Origin: an uncultured Chloroflexales bacterium
Lineage (GTDB): Bacteria > Chloroflexota > Chloroflexia > Chloroflexales > Chloroflexaceae
Assembly: GCA_937902315.1 (NCBI GenBank)
Contig: CALGUG010000005.1
Location: 46,055-110,054 of the forward strand
Length of the DNA: 64,000 bases
Direction of reading: 5' to 3'
Positions 1-8,958 of this stretch are shown in pieces. Position numbers and translations under genes: made by a program. The notes beneath the pieces were generated by a model. It saw only the letters and a program-made list of their open reading frames with translations, was not told where the DNA came from and searched no databases. Every line of letters starts with the position of its first letter. Within the stretch, counting starts at the first letter, position 1.

Positions 1-1908
1 CTCTTCGTTCAGGGCGGCTCATCTGTGCCGAGCGCCCAGCGGGTCGACTGGCTGCGCCTCTTCTCGGACCCCGGGCCGCCGCCTGCGCCTAACCCCGACG
101 ATCCCGATCACCCGATCTACGATGCGACCAAGTTCGCGACTATCAAGACCTATAGCGGCAATCTCTACTTTATCGATACGCGCGTTACCAGTTGGGATCG
201 CAGCGCCAAGAAGCTCGATGAAAACATCAAAGATGGGCGCGCCTTCATTCTGGCCAAGTACGACGCCGAGATGAGCATTATTCGTTCGGATATGAGCTAC
301 CTCGGTTACGCCGACGGCGAGGCTTATGGTCTGTCGTGGCGCGATGTCAATCCTGCAGGCGATTTGACCGACGTGCCGCGTCGCACACGGGTGACCGGCC
401 AGGTGATCGATAGCACAATCAGCCACAACTACTACGGTATCTACACCTTCCAAGCGCGCGATATGATCTTCCGGGGCAACAAGTTCTTCTCGAATGTGCA
501 ATATGGCTTCGATCCCCACGACTTCACCCACGATGTGATCGTCGAGAACAACGAAGCCTACGACAACGGTAGCCATGGCTTTATTATTTCGCGCGGCTGT
601 TCGAACTTTGTGTTCCGCAACAATATCTCGCGCGACAACAAAGTCAGGCCCGGCTCGAAGAACCCCAGCGCCCACGCCTTTATGCTCGACCCGGGCGCCG
701 ACCCCGAGAAGGCAAACGCGCCGCAGGTGCCATCGGTCTACAACATCATTGAAAACAACGTTGCCTATGGCAACGATGGGTATGCGATCCGTATCTACGG
801 CTCGAACGACAATATCATTCGCAACAACCTCTTCTACAATAACCGCTCTGGAATCACGATCGAAAAGGGTAGCACCCGCAATCTGATCCTCGGCAACGAG
901 ATTCGCGATAACCGAGGCGAGCCGGTGATCGACCCGGTGAGCGGCGAGACCACTATCAAAGGTGGCTACGGCATTTACACTGTACAAGGTGCCGATGGCA
1001 ACACCATCAAAGACAATATCATCTCCAACAACGTCAACACCGGCATCTACCTGAAGACGGGCGGCAACCTTGTGACTGGCAATCTTGTTGTTTCCAACAA
1101 GGGCGACGGCGTGGGCACCCTGCAGGAGACCAAGAGCGATGAGCCTATGGAGGAGCCGAGCATCAGCGCGACCATCGAGGCCGCTCTGACCCCAGGCGCC
1201 TATATCGACGATTTGCAGGTCGACAATTGGAGCATCGCGGCGATCACTCCGCCCAAAGAGAACACCATCATCAGCAATACCTTGCGCCTCAACGCTGGGC
1301 GCGGTATCTCGCTCAAGGGCGCCAGCTACACCAGCATCGAAGAGAACCTGATCGAGCGCAACCAGATGGAAGGCATCTATATCGCCAATAACAGCCAGCA
1401 TAACACTGTGCGCCTCAATCGGATCTACGAAAACGTGCTCTATGGCATCAAGCTCAACGGCAGCGATGTGCAAAACAACCGTTTAGCTCGCAATAGCGTA
1501 GCGCGCAACCTCGGCGGAGGCATCGCGGTGACGGGCGGCGCCAACAAAGCCCTCGCCCTGCCGGTTTTGGAGGTCGTCTCGATCGATCTCAGTCGTGTCC
1601 AATCGGATGTGCCGGTCGGATCGTGGATGATCAGGGGCACTACGATACCCAAGGGCTTGGTCGAGATCTATAGCGATAGCGACCAGCAAGCCTTGGTCTA
1701 TTTGGGTTCGACTCAAGCCGATGAAAAGGGCATCTTCGAGTTCGTTTCGAAAGGCCAGCCCTGGGGCTTGCAGATCACGGCAACGGTGACCGATAGCGCG
1801 GGCAATACATCGGCGCTCTCGAAGGTCGCCAGGAACCGCTTGATTCCGTGGCTGACGAGCGAGCATGTCATCTTCTTGCCGCTGGTCTCGAACAAAGCCG
1901 ACTCCTAG
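1..1908 (+). CDS. Secreted parallel beta-helix repeat protein, 5' truncated by window edge
   Basis: The frame is open back to base 1, and the residues before the first possible GTG (position 25) still align with the interior of the complete paralogue at 28464-30968 (RVDWLRL...TSWD...). About 150 N-terminal residues, including the signal peptide, therefore lie outside the window. The visible part is built of short Asn/Gly-rich turns (YNIIENNVAYGNDGYAIRI, then NNLFYNNRSGITI) typical of right-handed beta-helix (NosD/CASH, pectate-lyase-like) proteins. Positions 1560-1830 encode an Ig-like module (GLVEIYSDSD...ADEKGIFEF). The protein ends with VIFLPLVSN, a C-terminal motif shared with the paralogue. 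It is probably extracellular and may bind or cleave polysaccharide; no catalytic residues can be assigned. Confidence 0.85.
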   Translation, partial: LFVQGGSSVPSAQRVDWLRLFSDPGPPPAPNPDDPDHPIYDATKFATIKTYSGNLYFIDTRVTSWDRSAKKLDENIKDGRAFILAKYDAEMSIIRSDMSYLGYADGEAYGLSWRDVNPAGDLTDVPRRTRVTGQVIDSTISHNYYGIYTFQARDMIFRGNKFFSNVQYGFDPHDFTHDVIVENNEAYDNGSHGFIISRGCSNFVFRNNISRDNKVRPGSKNPSAHAFMLDPGADPEKANAPQVPSVYNIIENNVAYGNDGYAIRIYGSNDNIIRNNLFYNNRSGITIEKGSTRNLILGNEIRDNRGEPVIDPVSGETTIKGGYGIYTVQGADGNTIKDNIISNNVNTGIYLKTGGNLVTGNLVVSNKGDGVGTLQETKSDEPMEEPSISATIEAALTPGAYIDDLQVDNWSIAAITPPKENTIISNTLRLNAGRGISLKGASYTSIEENLIERNQMEGIYIANNSQHNTVRLNRIYENVLYGIKLNGSDVQNNRLARNSVARNLGGGIAVTGGANKALALPVLEVVSIDLSRVQSDVPVGSWMIRGTTIPKGLVEIYSDSDQQALVYLGSTQADEKGIFEFVSKGQPWGLQITATVTDSAGNTSALSKVARNRLIPWLTSEHVIFLPLVSNKADS

Positions 1909-1943
1909 ATCGCTAAACGCAGTGTGATTGGCGGCATAAGCCC

Positions 1944-1982
1944 GAGAGGAAGGTTGAGCATTTGTCCAGCCTTCCTCTCTTC
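1944..1982 (+). terminator. Candidate stem-loop terminator after the beta-helix gene
   Basis: A perfect 10-bp inverted repeat, GAGAGGAAGG (1944-1953) and CCTTCCTCTC (1970-1979), lies 36 bases after the stop codon. Only two T's follow, so intrinsic termination would be weak. Confidence 0.5.
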
Positions 1983-2080
1983 GCATGTGGGCAAGAGCAA
2001 TTTCGCGCTCTGCTGAGCGTTCAACACTACGAGTTGTATCGTTTTGGCGGATACATTCTTACCCTCAAAAAGGTCCTTAC

Positions 2081-2100
2081 CGCGTCCGCCTACGGCTACC
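2081..2100 (+). repeat. Dispersed 20-bp hairpin repeat (family A), first of 16 copies
   Basis: The consensus is CGCGTCCGCCTNCGGCTAYC. Copies on the plus strand: 2081-2100, 27579-27598, 31289-31308, 38663-38682, 43558-43577, 53732-53751, 60029-60048, 63336-63355. Copies on the minus strand: 2718-2737, 9060-9078, 25914-25933, 28156-28175, 35846-35865, 42180-42199, 54264-54283, 57896-57915. All are intergenic. Read on the minus strand the core is RTAG-CC-GNA-GGCGGACGCG, so GCC and GGC can pair around a GNA triloop. The N is A, T, C or G among copies, while the stem is invariant. Neighbouring sequence (for example GAGGACCGAATGG) is partly conserved, so the full element is longer, about 100-150 bp. 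Confidence 0.85.
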
Positions 2101-2170
2101 AACAGGGCTAGCTTGCCCTCATCCCCGACCCTTCTCCCGCCATTGCGGGAGAAGGGAGCCAACGCACCTT

Positions 2171-2290
2171 ATACCACATCCGTTTAAAGACTTGCGCTTT
2201 ATAACGCAGAAAACCAAAATCCGGGAAAGAGTATAGTCAAGTTCCACTCTGCCGAAGGCCAAAGAGAACCTAATCAAGCGGATTTGGTAT
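2171..2290. repeat. MITE-like element (family C) with 12-bp terminal inverted repeats
   Basis: The ends are ATACCACATCCG and CGGATTTGGTAT, inverted repeats matching at 11 of 12 positions. Inside is the conserved segment AAGTTCCACTCTGCCGAAGG. Related copies are at 38803-38950 (ends ATACCAAGTTCG / CGAATTTGGTTT) and 53998-54154 (ends ATACCAAATCCG / CGAATTTGATAT), with internal fragments around 2345 and 31045-31215. This copy lacks the central palindrome present in the others. There is no coding capacity, so mobility would need a transposase supplied elsewhere. Confidence 0.7.
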
Positions 2291-2452
2291 AAAGACCTGC
2301 ATTCTGGCAATGTGGAAAAACCACGGAATGTGGCCAAAATAGTCACGTTCCACTCTACTGAAGGCCAAAAGGGAACAAGCTGATCGTTGGATTTGCTCGT
2401 AAAGAGTTGTAGAAACCGTGCTGCTATCTTCCCTTCTACCGCTTTAGCGGTA

Positions 2453-2671
2453 GCTATGCATTAGCCAAAAGTCGTGTCGGCAGCAAAAGGCGATCGTTCG
2501 CATAGCATCGCGGGAGTATCCTTGAGAGCACAGAACGCGGAGAGCTTGTATGCGCTACGCGAAATCGCATACAACATCACCATTCACCCCCTCGCCCGCA
2601 GTGCGGGAGAGGGGGCCGGGGGGTGAGGGCAGATAAGGCTGACCGTATGTCGATTTGTGGCTAATGTACAG
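2453..2671 (-). repeat. Long dispersed repeat (family B), inverted copy
   Basis: The repeat contains GACATACGGTCAGC, a C-rich segment (CTCACCCCCCGGCCCCCTCT), GTGCTCTCAAGGAT, and GGTATGCGAACGATCGCC running to TTTTGGCTAATGCATAGC. Other copies are at 27849-28080, 39079-39266 and 63416-63598, all in plus orientation. The copies differ by internal insertions: this one carries about 40 extra bases between the C-rich and CTCTCAAGG parts, and the 27849 copy carries a different insertion. Confidence 0.75.
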
Positions 2672-2861
2672 TTAGCGGTAGAAGGGCTGACGCTGCGGCC
2701 TGTAGTGTAAACCACTTGATAGCCGTAGGCGGACGCGCCAAGGATTGGATGGAGGGGCGAGACCACGCCGCCAGAGCGAAGCGATACAGTTGATCGATTG
2801 GCGATAAAAGAAGGGCAATCTGTGCACAAACACAGGCTGCCCATTATGAGCGGTGTTGGAG

Positions 2862-3986
2862 CTATTGAGCGGTGGCAATAAAGATGTCGCGACCGCGAGC
2901 AGGAATGCCCGACCCACCCTGAATAGGATTGCCAGCTGCGTTACGAATTGTGAAGGTGAAGTCGTGATCGGGCAGGCCGCAGATACGGGCGTTGCCTCCG
3001 CCAAAGGTCGCACCCATGCGCAAACCGTCGATGGTTAGGCTCCAGCCGGCAGCGGAATGGTTGCGGACGCCGATCGATATACAGCCCGGGCTATCGTCGC
3101 TATTGATCTTGACAACCACCAGCCGAATCGGCCTCGGAGTAGGCTCTGGCGGTCTGGTCGGCGTTGCTTGGGGCGTCGGCGTTGGCTTGGCTTGCTGTTG
3201 GCATTCAGATGCCGCGCTATGAGAGGGATTAAGCTCTAGAGCGCGCCCGCAGACCTGCTCGGCTTGCTGCAAAAGTGCAACACGATTGTCGCTTTTGGCC
3301 GATTCGGCCATATAGATCTGGCCGATCGTTGCCATGCCGTCGCTATAGATCGCCTTCAGGCCCGGGTAGTCGCTGCGCAGCTCTCGCAGTTTGTCGAGCC
3401 CGACCAGTAACTGATCGGCTAAGCTGAGCTGCTCTTGTAGATCAGCTTCATCGCTTTGTAGCTTCTGCAACTGCTCCCATTGCTTGCTGGCTGTGATATA
3501 GAGCTGGGCCAGCTCGGCCTCTCTCTGAAGCGCTTCGCGTTCGCTGCCGCCGCTGGGCGCAACTGCGAGACCGCTGGTGAATTTGTCGAGCGCCGTAACG
3601 ATTTTGCTTGGCTCGCCTTTCGACTCATCCAAGAGCTGTTTGCCCCAAGTGAGATAGGTATGGGCGAACTGTTTCTGAACGACAGGTTCATCGCGATAGA
3701 CCGCATAGACACGATTGAGCAGATTGACCGCCATATCGAAGTTGCCCTGCTCGGTATATTTGCGCGCCTCGTGGAGTTCCTGCGAATCTTCGATCAGTAC
3801 AATGGTAGCGACGGCCGTACTGGTCACTTGAAGGGCGGGCGTTTCGGTTAGGGGCACGCTTGTTATGGTCGCGACTTCTTGCACTGAGCCTTGGCGCGCA
3901 TTGTTGGCTCCACAGGCTGTAAGAGTCAAAGCAAGCCCTAAGCATAGCAGCGAGATGGTATATTTTGTTGCTAGTGAACGGTTCAT
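2862..3986 (-). CDS. Lipoprotein of the type VII-like locus
   Basis: A 374-residue protein with a lipoprotein signal peptide: a hydrophobic stretch at residues 11-24 followed by the lipobox LTAC, with Cys25 as the predicted lipidated residue. Residues 70-270 are charged and helical (ARKYTEQGNFDMAVNLLNRV; RALELNPSHSAASECQQQ) and look like degenerate TPR repeats. A Pro/Thr linker (PTPTPQATPTRPPEPTPRP) joins them to a C-terminal beta-rich domain (VVVKINSDDSPGCISIGVRNH) that I do not recognise. The start is supported by GGAG five bases upstream of the ATG. It is the last gene of the minus-strand array, 81 bases after the phosphatase, and probably an outward-facing assembly or sensing factor. The function is unknown. 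Confidence 0.75.
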   Translation of the reverse strand: MNRSLATKYTISLLCLGLALTLTACGANNARQGSVQEVATITSVPLTETPALQVTSTAVATIVLIEDSQELHEARKYTEQGNFDMAVNLLNRVYAVYRDEPVVQKQFAHTYLTWGKQLLDESKGEPSKIVTALDKFTSGLAVAPSGGSEREALQREAELAQLYITASKQWEQLQKLQSDEADLQEQLSLADQLLVGLDKLRELRSDYPGLKAIYSDGMATIGQIYMAESAKSDNRVALLQQAEQVCGRALELNPSHSAASECQQQAKPTPTPQATPTRPPEPTPRPIRLVVVKINSDDSPGCISIGVRNHSAAGWSLTIDGLRMGATFGGGNARICGLPDHDFTFTIRNAAGNPIQGGSGIPARGRDIFIATAQ

Positions 3987-4067
3987 AGATTCTCCAAGCT
4001 GGATAAGGCTTGTATAAGTTTGAGTGTCGAGCTGTCAGAAAGTCTGCTATTGCTAGAAATGTCGTTT

Positions 4068-5663
4068 TTAAGGTATCCCTGGCCATTGTGGTAGCCTTGG
4101 TAGTGGTTCGGTAGAGGAATCCGAATCAGCAGCTGGGTTTTCAGGCGATGCAGCAGGCGGGTTTGCAGGTTGCTCAGCAGGCGGGTTTGCAGGTTGCTCA
4201 GCAGGCGGGTTTGCAGGTTGCTCAGCAGGCGGGTTTGCAGGTTGCTCAGCGGGTGGTGCGACGGGCTGATCAGCAGGCGGGTTTGCAGGTTGATCAGCGG
4301 GCGGTACGACGGGCTGATCAGCAGGCGGGTTTGCAGGTTGATCAGCGGGCGGGTTTGCAGGTTGATCAGCAGGCGGGTTTGCAGGTTGATCAGCAGGCGG
4401 GTTTGCAGGTTGATCAGCGGGCGGTGCGATGGGCTGATCAGCAGGCGCTGTGGTGTCGCTTGTTTCTGAAGTGTCTACGGATTGGCTTGTTTGAGTAGTA
4501 AGCACAGTTATCTGGTTTGGTTGACTTTGCGTAGTTGTTACTCGTCTAGGATTTGGAGTTATGCTAGGAGTGGGCGTACTTGTGGCAGTCTCCGTAGCGG
4601 TCGCAGTGGGAGTAGCAGTAGGGAGCGCTGTAGCTGGTGTTGAGGTCTGAAAGGCAGGAATAGCGGTTGCTGTTCTGGTGGCTTGGGTTTCGGTAGGAGG
4701 TAAAGCTGTAATGCTAGCTACACTTGTCGGCTCGCCGCTATTGGCGTTGGCTGCGCCAAAGAAGCTACCACCCACTACCGCGCCAGCAGCGAACATGCCG
4801 ACTAGCCCAGCCGCTGCCAAGGCCCAAACCCATTTGGGTTTGCCTGTTGGGGCAGCAACGGCTGTCTGTACGGGCGGCAGATAGTGCACCAAGATCGCGC
4901 TGACATTGTCGCGCGAGCCACGTGCGATCGCTCGCTTCAAAAGCAGGTTAGCCGCTTCTTGAGGCGGCGATTTGCTCGCCAACATAGCTAGCTCTTCAGG
5001 AGGAACTGGCTTGTAGACGCCATCGGTGCAGAGCAGAATACGATCGCCCGGCTCCAAGATCACTTCGCTAAAACTCTCGGGAACGCGCTTGATATCGAGC
5101 GCTTCGCCGAGCGCGTAGGTCAAGCGGGCCGCCTGATGATCTTGATAGGCCTGCTCTTCGCTGAACCCTTCATCGATCAAGCGCTCGCCGTAGGTGTGGT
5201 CGCGTGTGATCTGGCTGATATTTCCTTGAGCTTTGATCAGGTAGGCGCGGCTATCGCCAACATTGGCAATGATCGCGCGGCCAGCATCGTTATAGGCTTC
5301 GATCCAAGCGACCACGATCGTGGTGCCGCTACCTCGGTAGTCGGGGCGAGTGTTGCGAAAGCTGTGCAGATCGTTAGCCGTCTTTTGAAGCGCATCTTCG
5401 ATCTGCTGATGGGCCGTGCCCGGGCCTTTGCCCGTTAGATACTTGCGAATCGAGTCGATGGCGAGCTGGCTGAAGAGCTTGCCATCTAAACCGCCACCCA
5501 TTCCATCGGCGATAACAGCGATCTGAGCACGGCCGATACTGTAGTAGGCCAGCGAATCTTCGTTTTGGCGACGATGTCCTTTATTGCTATCGGCTCCGAC
5601 GCTGAGCTGGAATGATCCCTGCTGCGCTAGAACGCTATTGATTGATCCTGCTTGGTGTGTCAT
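4068..5663 (-). CDS. Membrane-anchored PP2C-type Ser/Thr protein phosphatase with proline-rich repeat tail
   Basis: Residues 18-262 form a PP2C (Stp/PstP-like) phosphatase with the metal-binding motifs intact: NEDS with Asp36, DGMGG at 53-57, GDSRAY at 136-141, DGV at 214-216 and RDNVS at 251-255. It should remove phosphate from Ser/Thr in the cytoplasm, most obviously from targets of the adjacent kinase. A single membrane helix (about 278-301) is followed by a Thr/Pro/Ala-rich segment and 12 tandem octapeptides (PPA[D/E]QPAN and variants), which would lie outside the membrane. A GAGGAG ribosome-binding site sits very close to the ATG. The kinase ends 20 bases upstream, so the two are probably co-transcribed. 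Confidence 0.9.
   Translation of the reverse strand: MTHQAGSINSVLAQQGSFQLSVGADSNKGHRRQNEDSLAYYSIGRAQIAVIADGMGGGLDGKLFSQLAIDSIRKYLTGKGPGTAHQQIEDALQKTANDLHSFRNTRPDYRGSGTTIVVAWIEAYNDAGRAIIANVGDSRAYLIKAQGNISQITRDHTYGERLIDEGFSEEQAYQDHQAARLTYALGEALDIKRVPESFSEVILEPGDRILLCTDGVYKPVPPEELAMLASKSPPQEAANLLLKRAIARGSRDNVSAILVHYLPPVQTAVAAPTGKPKWVWALAAAGLVGMFAAGAVVGGSFFGAANANSGEPTSVASITALPPTETQATRTATAIPAFQTSTPATALPTATPTATATETATSTPTPSITPNPRRVTTTQSQPNQITVLTTQTSQSVDTSETSDTTAPADQPIAPPADQPANPPADQPANPPADQPANPPADQPANPPADQPVVPPADQPANPPADQPVAPPAEQPANPPAEQPANPPAEQPANPPAEQPANPPAASPENPAADSDSSTEPLPRLPQWPGIP
4154..4443 (-). repeat. 24-bp tandem repeat coding for the octapeptide tail of the phosphatase
   Basis: Twelve 24-bp units encode A(D/E)QP followed by ANPP, VAPP, VVPP or IAPP. 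The four units nearest the C-terminus encode AEQP and are almost identical in DNA, while the others encode ADQP. The unit length is a multiple of three, so copy-number changes keep the reading frame and alter only tail length. Confidence 0.9.
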
Positions 5664-5683
5664 AGCTCCTCTTTTGTCTCGCT

Positions 5684-6934
5684 TTACGGCCGCTTTAGCA
5701 GGGCGGGAGTCGATGTAGGCAGAAGTGGTGTCGGACTAGCTGGGGCCTGGGTTATGATCGGCGTAATGGTAGGCGGCAGCGCTGTTGGAGCTGAGTTTGC
5801 GCTGCCCAAGACCTGATTGCTGCTGAAAACGCTTACGTTTAGCGCAAGCAACAAGGTGATAACGAAGGCTATGCTGGCGCTGAAGGCGGCTTGCAGTCGG
5901 CTGCGCTCCTCCCAAGGGCCGCGCAATTTGCCCGGCTGCTTCGCCTCGGGAGTCGCTGCTAAGCGCTGGATAAACTGTCGAATGTTCGGTCGATTATTAG
6001 GATCGTGTTCGATCGAATCCATGACCAAGCTGGCTAGCTCTGGCGAGAGATTGGGCAGTTTATGCTGAATGTGAGGTAGGCGATAGCTGAAATCGCTGGT
6101 CGAGATCGTGCCCGATCGTGGTAACTCTCCGCTCAGCATCTCATACAGTGTGACACCCAAGCTATAGATATCGACCGGCCAGTTGATCGGTGCGGGCTCT
6201 GTGGCACGTCGTTCGGGCGCCAGATAGATTCTTCGGCCATAGACGTGGCGTAGGCGTGGCGCATAGGGCGAGTCGGCTGCCGCAAGGTCGATTAAGACGC
6301 AATCTGGCTCGCTAGAGCGCCAGAATGAGAAGCTATTGCGAAAGACCACATTGCTCGGAGCGATATCGTGGTGCACCAAGTGGGCCTGTTCGTGCATATG
6401 TTGCAGGGCTTGGGCGATCTGGAGCGCGATCGCTACAGCCGTGCCGGGTGGCAAGGGCTTGAATTTACGCTTTTTGAGCAGATCTTTGATCGAGCCACTT
6501 GGGAAGTAGGGCAGCGCGATATAGGGCAATTCGATGCTATTGCCGTGTTGATCGACGAGTTGGGTAAACCACAAGCCCTTGGGCAGTTTGCGTCGCTTGG
6601 TTTCACCCTCTTCGGCCCGATCCCAGATTTGAATAATGCGCGTGTGGCGCAGATTGGAATTGAGCAGATAGCTATGCTCGTCGCGTAGATTTTCGACCCA
6701 GCGCGGCTTGGGAATCTTCAAGATACAGAGCGCTTGTGCCTCGATATAGGCAGGCGTGGCGCCAAACCATTTGAGATGGCGTAAGATCTGTTTGGCCGGT
6801 TTTTGATTGGGCAGCCAAAGCCGCGCCAGATAGACTTGGGCTTGGCCGCCATCTGCAAGCTGTTGCAAAATCTCGAACCGACCGATGAGAGTACCGCTCG
6901 GGAAAGGGGGAAAGGTGTCTGGTTGGGTGCTCAT
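5684..6934 (-). CDS. Serine/threonine protein kinase, membrane-anchored
   Basis: A 416-residue protein with a Hanks-type kinase domain at about 18-335. Visible elements are a glycine-rich loop (LADGGQAQVYLA, 26-37), a lysine at about 73 (ILKIPK), a catalytic loop HHDIAPSN with Asp190 and Asn195, DLA in place of DFG with Asp216 kept, APE at 239-241, and DIYSLGVTLYEML. Key catalytic residues are present, so it is probably active. A membrane helix (about 355-380) leaves a short Pro/Thr-rich outer tail. I chose the ATG at 6934 because it overlaps the upstream stop (ATGA), indicating translational coupling; an ORF extending to 6985 has no support. It probably phosphorylates the FHA proteins encoded next to it. 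Confidence 0.88.
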   Translation of the reverse strand: MSTQPDTFPPFPSGTLIGRFEILQQLADGGQAQVYLARLWLPNQKPAKQILRHLKWFGATPAYIEAQALCILKIPKPRWVENLRDEHSYLLNSNLRHTRIIQIWDRAEEGETKRRKLPKGLWFTQLVDQHGNSIELPYIALPYFPSGSIKDLLKKRKFKPLPPGTAVAIALQIAQALQHMHEQAHLVHHDIAPSNVVFRNSFSFWRSSEPDCVLIDLAAADSPYAPRLRHVYGRRIYLAPERRATEPAPINWPVDIYSLGVTLYEMLSGELPRSGTISTSDFSYRLPHIQHKLPNLSPELASLVMDSIEHDPNNRPNIRQFIQRLAATPEAKQPGKLRGPWEERSRLQAAFSASIAFVITLLLALNVSVFSSNQVLGSANSAPTALPPTITPIITQAPASPTPLLPTSTPALLKRP

Positions 6935-8958
6935 GCCTGCTCCGTTACGACCTCTGTCACAATCTTTACTACAGGACTCACCCAAAATACATCTCCCGGG
7001 GTGAGCTGAATGCGTTGATTAACCTCTAAACGTGTTTTCTCGTCGCCAAAAAAGGTGCCGTTTTTGCTGTCTTCAGCGATCAAATAAAGATCATTGAGCA
7101 ACAATTCGAGCTTGGCATGGGTTTGCGAAACCCAGCGGTTATCGATCGCGATGTGGGCTTGGCGCTCGTGTTGCATCACACGTCCGATGTCGTAGTGACG
7201 CTGTTTGTACGACAACTCGATGGTAGTCGGTGCTTGTTTATCGTTGTGAATGTGAAGGATCCAACGGGTCTTTGGCGGCTCGGATGTGCTCGGATCGTAG
7301 ATCTGGGTTTGGTCATCTCCCTCGTAGAATAAGGTCTTGTCATTGTCGTATAGCTGGGTGGCATCGTCGACCGCAAAGCGTTTGGTCTCCTGATCTTCTT
7401 CCCGACTATAGTGCGAGGTATGCTCTTCGGGATCGACGGGGTGATTTGGCCGGCTAAAAATCGGTTGACCTGCTGAGAACTGCTCGTTATGGCCTGTTGG
7501 GTGGGCTGCTTGCGCGAGAGCGGTCTGATTCTGGGGTTGCTGCAACCTTAAGAGTACAACGATGCTGAGCACACCGATCAGAATCACTACCACCAGAATC
7601 GCAACGGCTAGCCACCAATACTCATTGAGCGTTCTGCGCCATTGGGGAGTAGTTGGCTCAAGCACCACAATGTTCAGTTTGACCTCGCTACGGCTTTCGT
7701 TGCCGTTTCCGTCGCGGGCGGCGGCGCTCAGCTCATGTTCGCCGGGCGGAAAACGTTGCTGGAACTCTTTATCGAAGGCGTCGATTACCAGCTCGAAGTT
7801 GGGTCCGTTGGTGACGGGTGGGCCGATCGAGATATTGTCGATGAAGTATTCGACCTCTTTGATCGGCTGCTGCTGGAACTGGGTCTGAATCGTCAGACGC
7901 ACTTGATCTTGGAAGCTGCGCGTGTCGCTTACCACATAGAAACGGGGCGGTACATCGTGGAAGTTCTCGACCTGCGAGTCGCTGCTACCATTGGCGCTAA
8001 CGGTCAGTGTGCTCTGGCCAGCCGGAACGTTGTTGGCCGTAAAGCTAATCTGGTAGTGCGTGCTGCGCTCGATCAACGAGGCGAAGTGCTGGTTGACCTC
8101 TTGTTTGGTCGCGCTATCGACCAGCTCGCCTTGGATATGGATAAAGCTGCTCCCGATCTGATCGCTCAAGCTTTTGAGCGCTTTGGGTTGGGCTGCAAAG
8201 CGCTTGTATTGCCCTTCTTGATCGCTGCCAAAGCCAAAGATCAGCAGACTGATAGGGCGTTTCTCTTCGCGCCCGCGGTTGAAGGCTTGGATGAAGGTTT
8301 GGGTGTTGATCTGTTGGTTTAGATCGCCGCTGGCAAAGATGACCAAGACGCGCGGTAACTCTTCGGGCGCTTTTTCTAGCTCGCCGATCGCTAAATCGAG
8401 CGCTTCACCAAGTGGATAGGCTGAGCCAGGTTCGGCCGAATCTAAGCTTTTTGGTTCGAAGATAAGCTCTGGATCGGCTCGGTTGAGCGTATTGTTGATA
8501 GCCTGTAAATCGCTGGTTAGGCTTTGGGCTACTTGAGCCGTGTTGTCGAATACGATCAAGCTGCCGAGCGTGCCGGGCGTGGGAATGCCTTGCAACTGGC
8601 TGATGAAGTCGCGCGCGAAGGGCTGCATATTTTCGAAGCGGCTTGTATAGGCCGTTCCTTGGTCGCTCATACGGGCGCTTAGGTCGGTCACCACAACGGC
8701 TGCGATCGGCTTTGAAATTGGCGAAACCTTGCTGATTTCGATCGGACTGTTTTCGACGCTCACGCTGAAGGGCGGCTCTTTGCCCGCCTGTCCTGCTTGG
8801 CCGGGGACGTAGCTTAGCGTGATCGTGATTTCGGGAAATTTACTTTTGTCGATATCGATGATTTTGATCGAATCTTGTTGCTGAGCCGATACGATGTTTT
8901 GCCCAAACACCAGCAGAGCCAGCAACATAAGCATAGTTTTGAATATCAGCCTGTTCAT
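6931..8958 (-). CDS. VWA-FHA membrane protein with degenerate MIDAS
   Basis: A 675-residue protein with an N-terminal signal peptide (1-26, ending VSAQQ), an extracytoplasmic von Willebrand A-like domain (about 84-300), a beta-rich Ig-like region, a membrane helix (WWLAVAILVVVILIGVLSIV) and a C-terminal cytoplasmic FHA domain (YDIGRV...VSQTHAKL...DSKNGTFFG). The first MIDAS motif reads D92-L-S-A-R instead of DxSxS, so metal-dependent ligand binding may be lost. The FHA domain would bind phosphothreonine inside the cell, linking it to the kinase whose start codon overlaps its stop. A ribosome-binding site AGGTG lies five bases before the ATG. It is a paralogue of the next protein upstream (9128-11329). 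Confidence 0.85.
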   Translation of the reverse strand: MNRLIFKTMLMLLALLVFGQNIVSAQQQDSIKIIDIDKSKFPEITITLSYVPGQAGQAGKEPPFSVSVENSPIEISKVSPISKPIAAVVVTDLSARMSDQGTAYTSRFENMQPFARDFISQLQGIPTPGTLGSLIVFDNTAQVAQSLTSDLQAINNTLNRADPELIFEPKSLDSAEPGSAYPLGEALDLAIGELEKAPEELPRVLVIFASGDLNQQINTQTFIQAFNRGREEKRPISLLIFGFGSDQEGQYKRFAAQPKALKSLSDQIGSSFIHIQGELVDSATKQEVNQHFASLIERSTHYQISFTANNVPAGQSTLTVSANGSSDSQVENFHDVPPRFYVVSDTRSFQDQVRLTIQTQFQQQPIKEVEYFIDNISIGPPVTNGPNFELVIDAFDKEFQQRFPPGEHELSAAARDGNGNESRSEVKLNIVVLEPTTPQWRRTLNEYWWLAVAILVVVILIGVLSIVVLLRLQQPQNQTALAQAAHPTGHNEQFSAGQPIFSRPNHPVDPEEHTSHYSREEDQETKRFAVDDATQLYDNDKTLFYEGDDQTQIYDPSTSEPPKTRWILHIHNDKQAPTTIELSYKQRHYDIGRVMQHERQAHIAIDNRWVSQTHAKLELLLNDLYLIAEDSKNGTFFGDEKTRLEVNQRIQLTPGDVFWVSPVVKIVTEVVTEQA

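Larger units (their letters stand above)
1983..2861. other. Repeat-rich intergenic region without genes
   Basis: About 880 bases with no supportable gene. It holds two copies of the 20-bp GNA-hairpin repeat (2081-2100 and 2718-2737), a 120-bp MITE-like element (2171-2290), a fragment of the same element near 2345 and a long inverted copy of the roughly 190-bp repeat (2453-2671). Confidence 0.7.

Noticed and set aside
575..886. ORF overlapping the first beta-helix gene in another frame
   Set aside because: Low-complexity Thr/Arg/Ser composition produced by frame shift of a repetitive gene; no start signals.
4148..4498. ORFs on the plus strand across the phosphatase tail
   Set aside because: They are shadows produced by the 24-bp coding repeat of the minus-strand gene.
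6935..6985. Longer start for the kinase gene
   Set aside because: The ATG at 6934 overlaps the upstream stop codon as ATGA, and the extra residues lie inside the upstream coding region in another frame.
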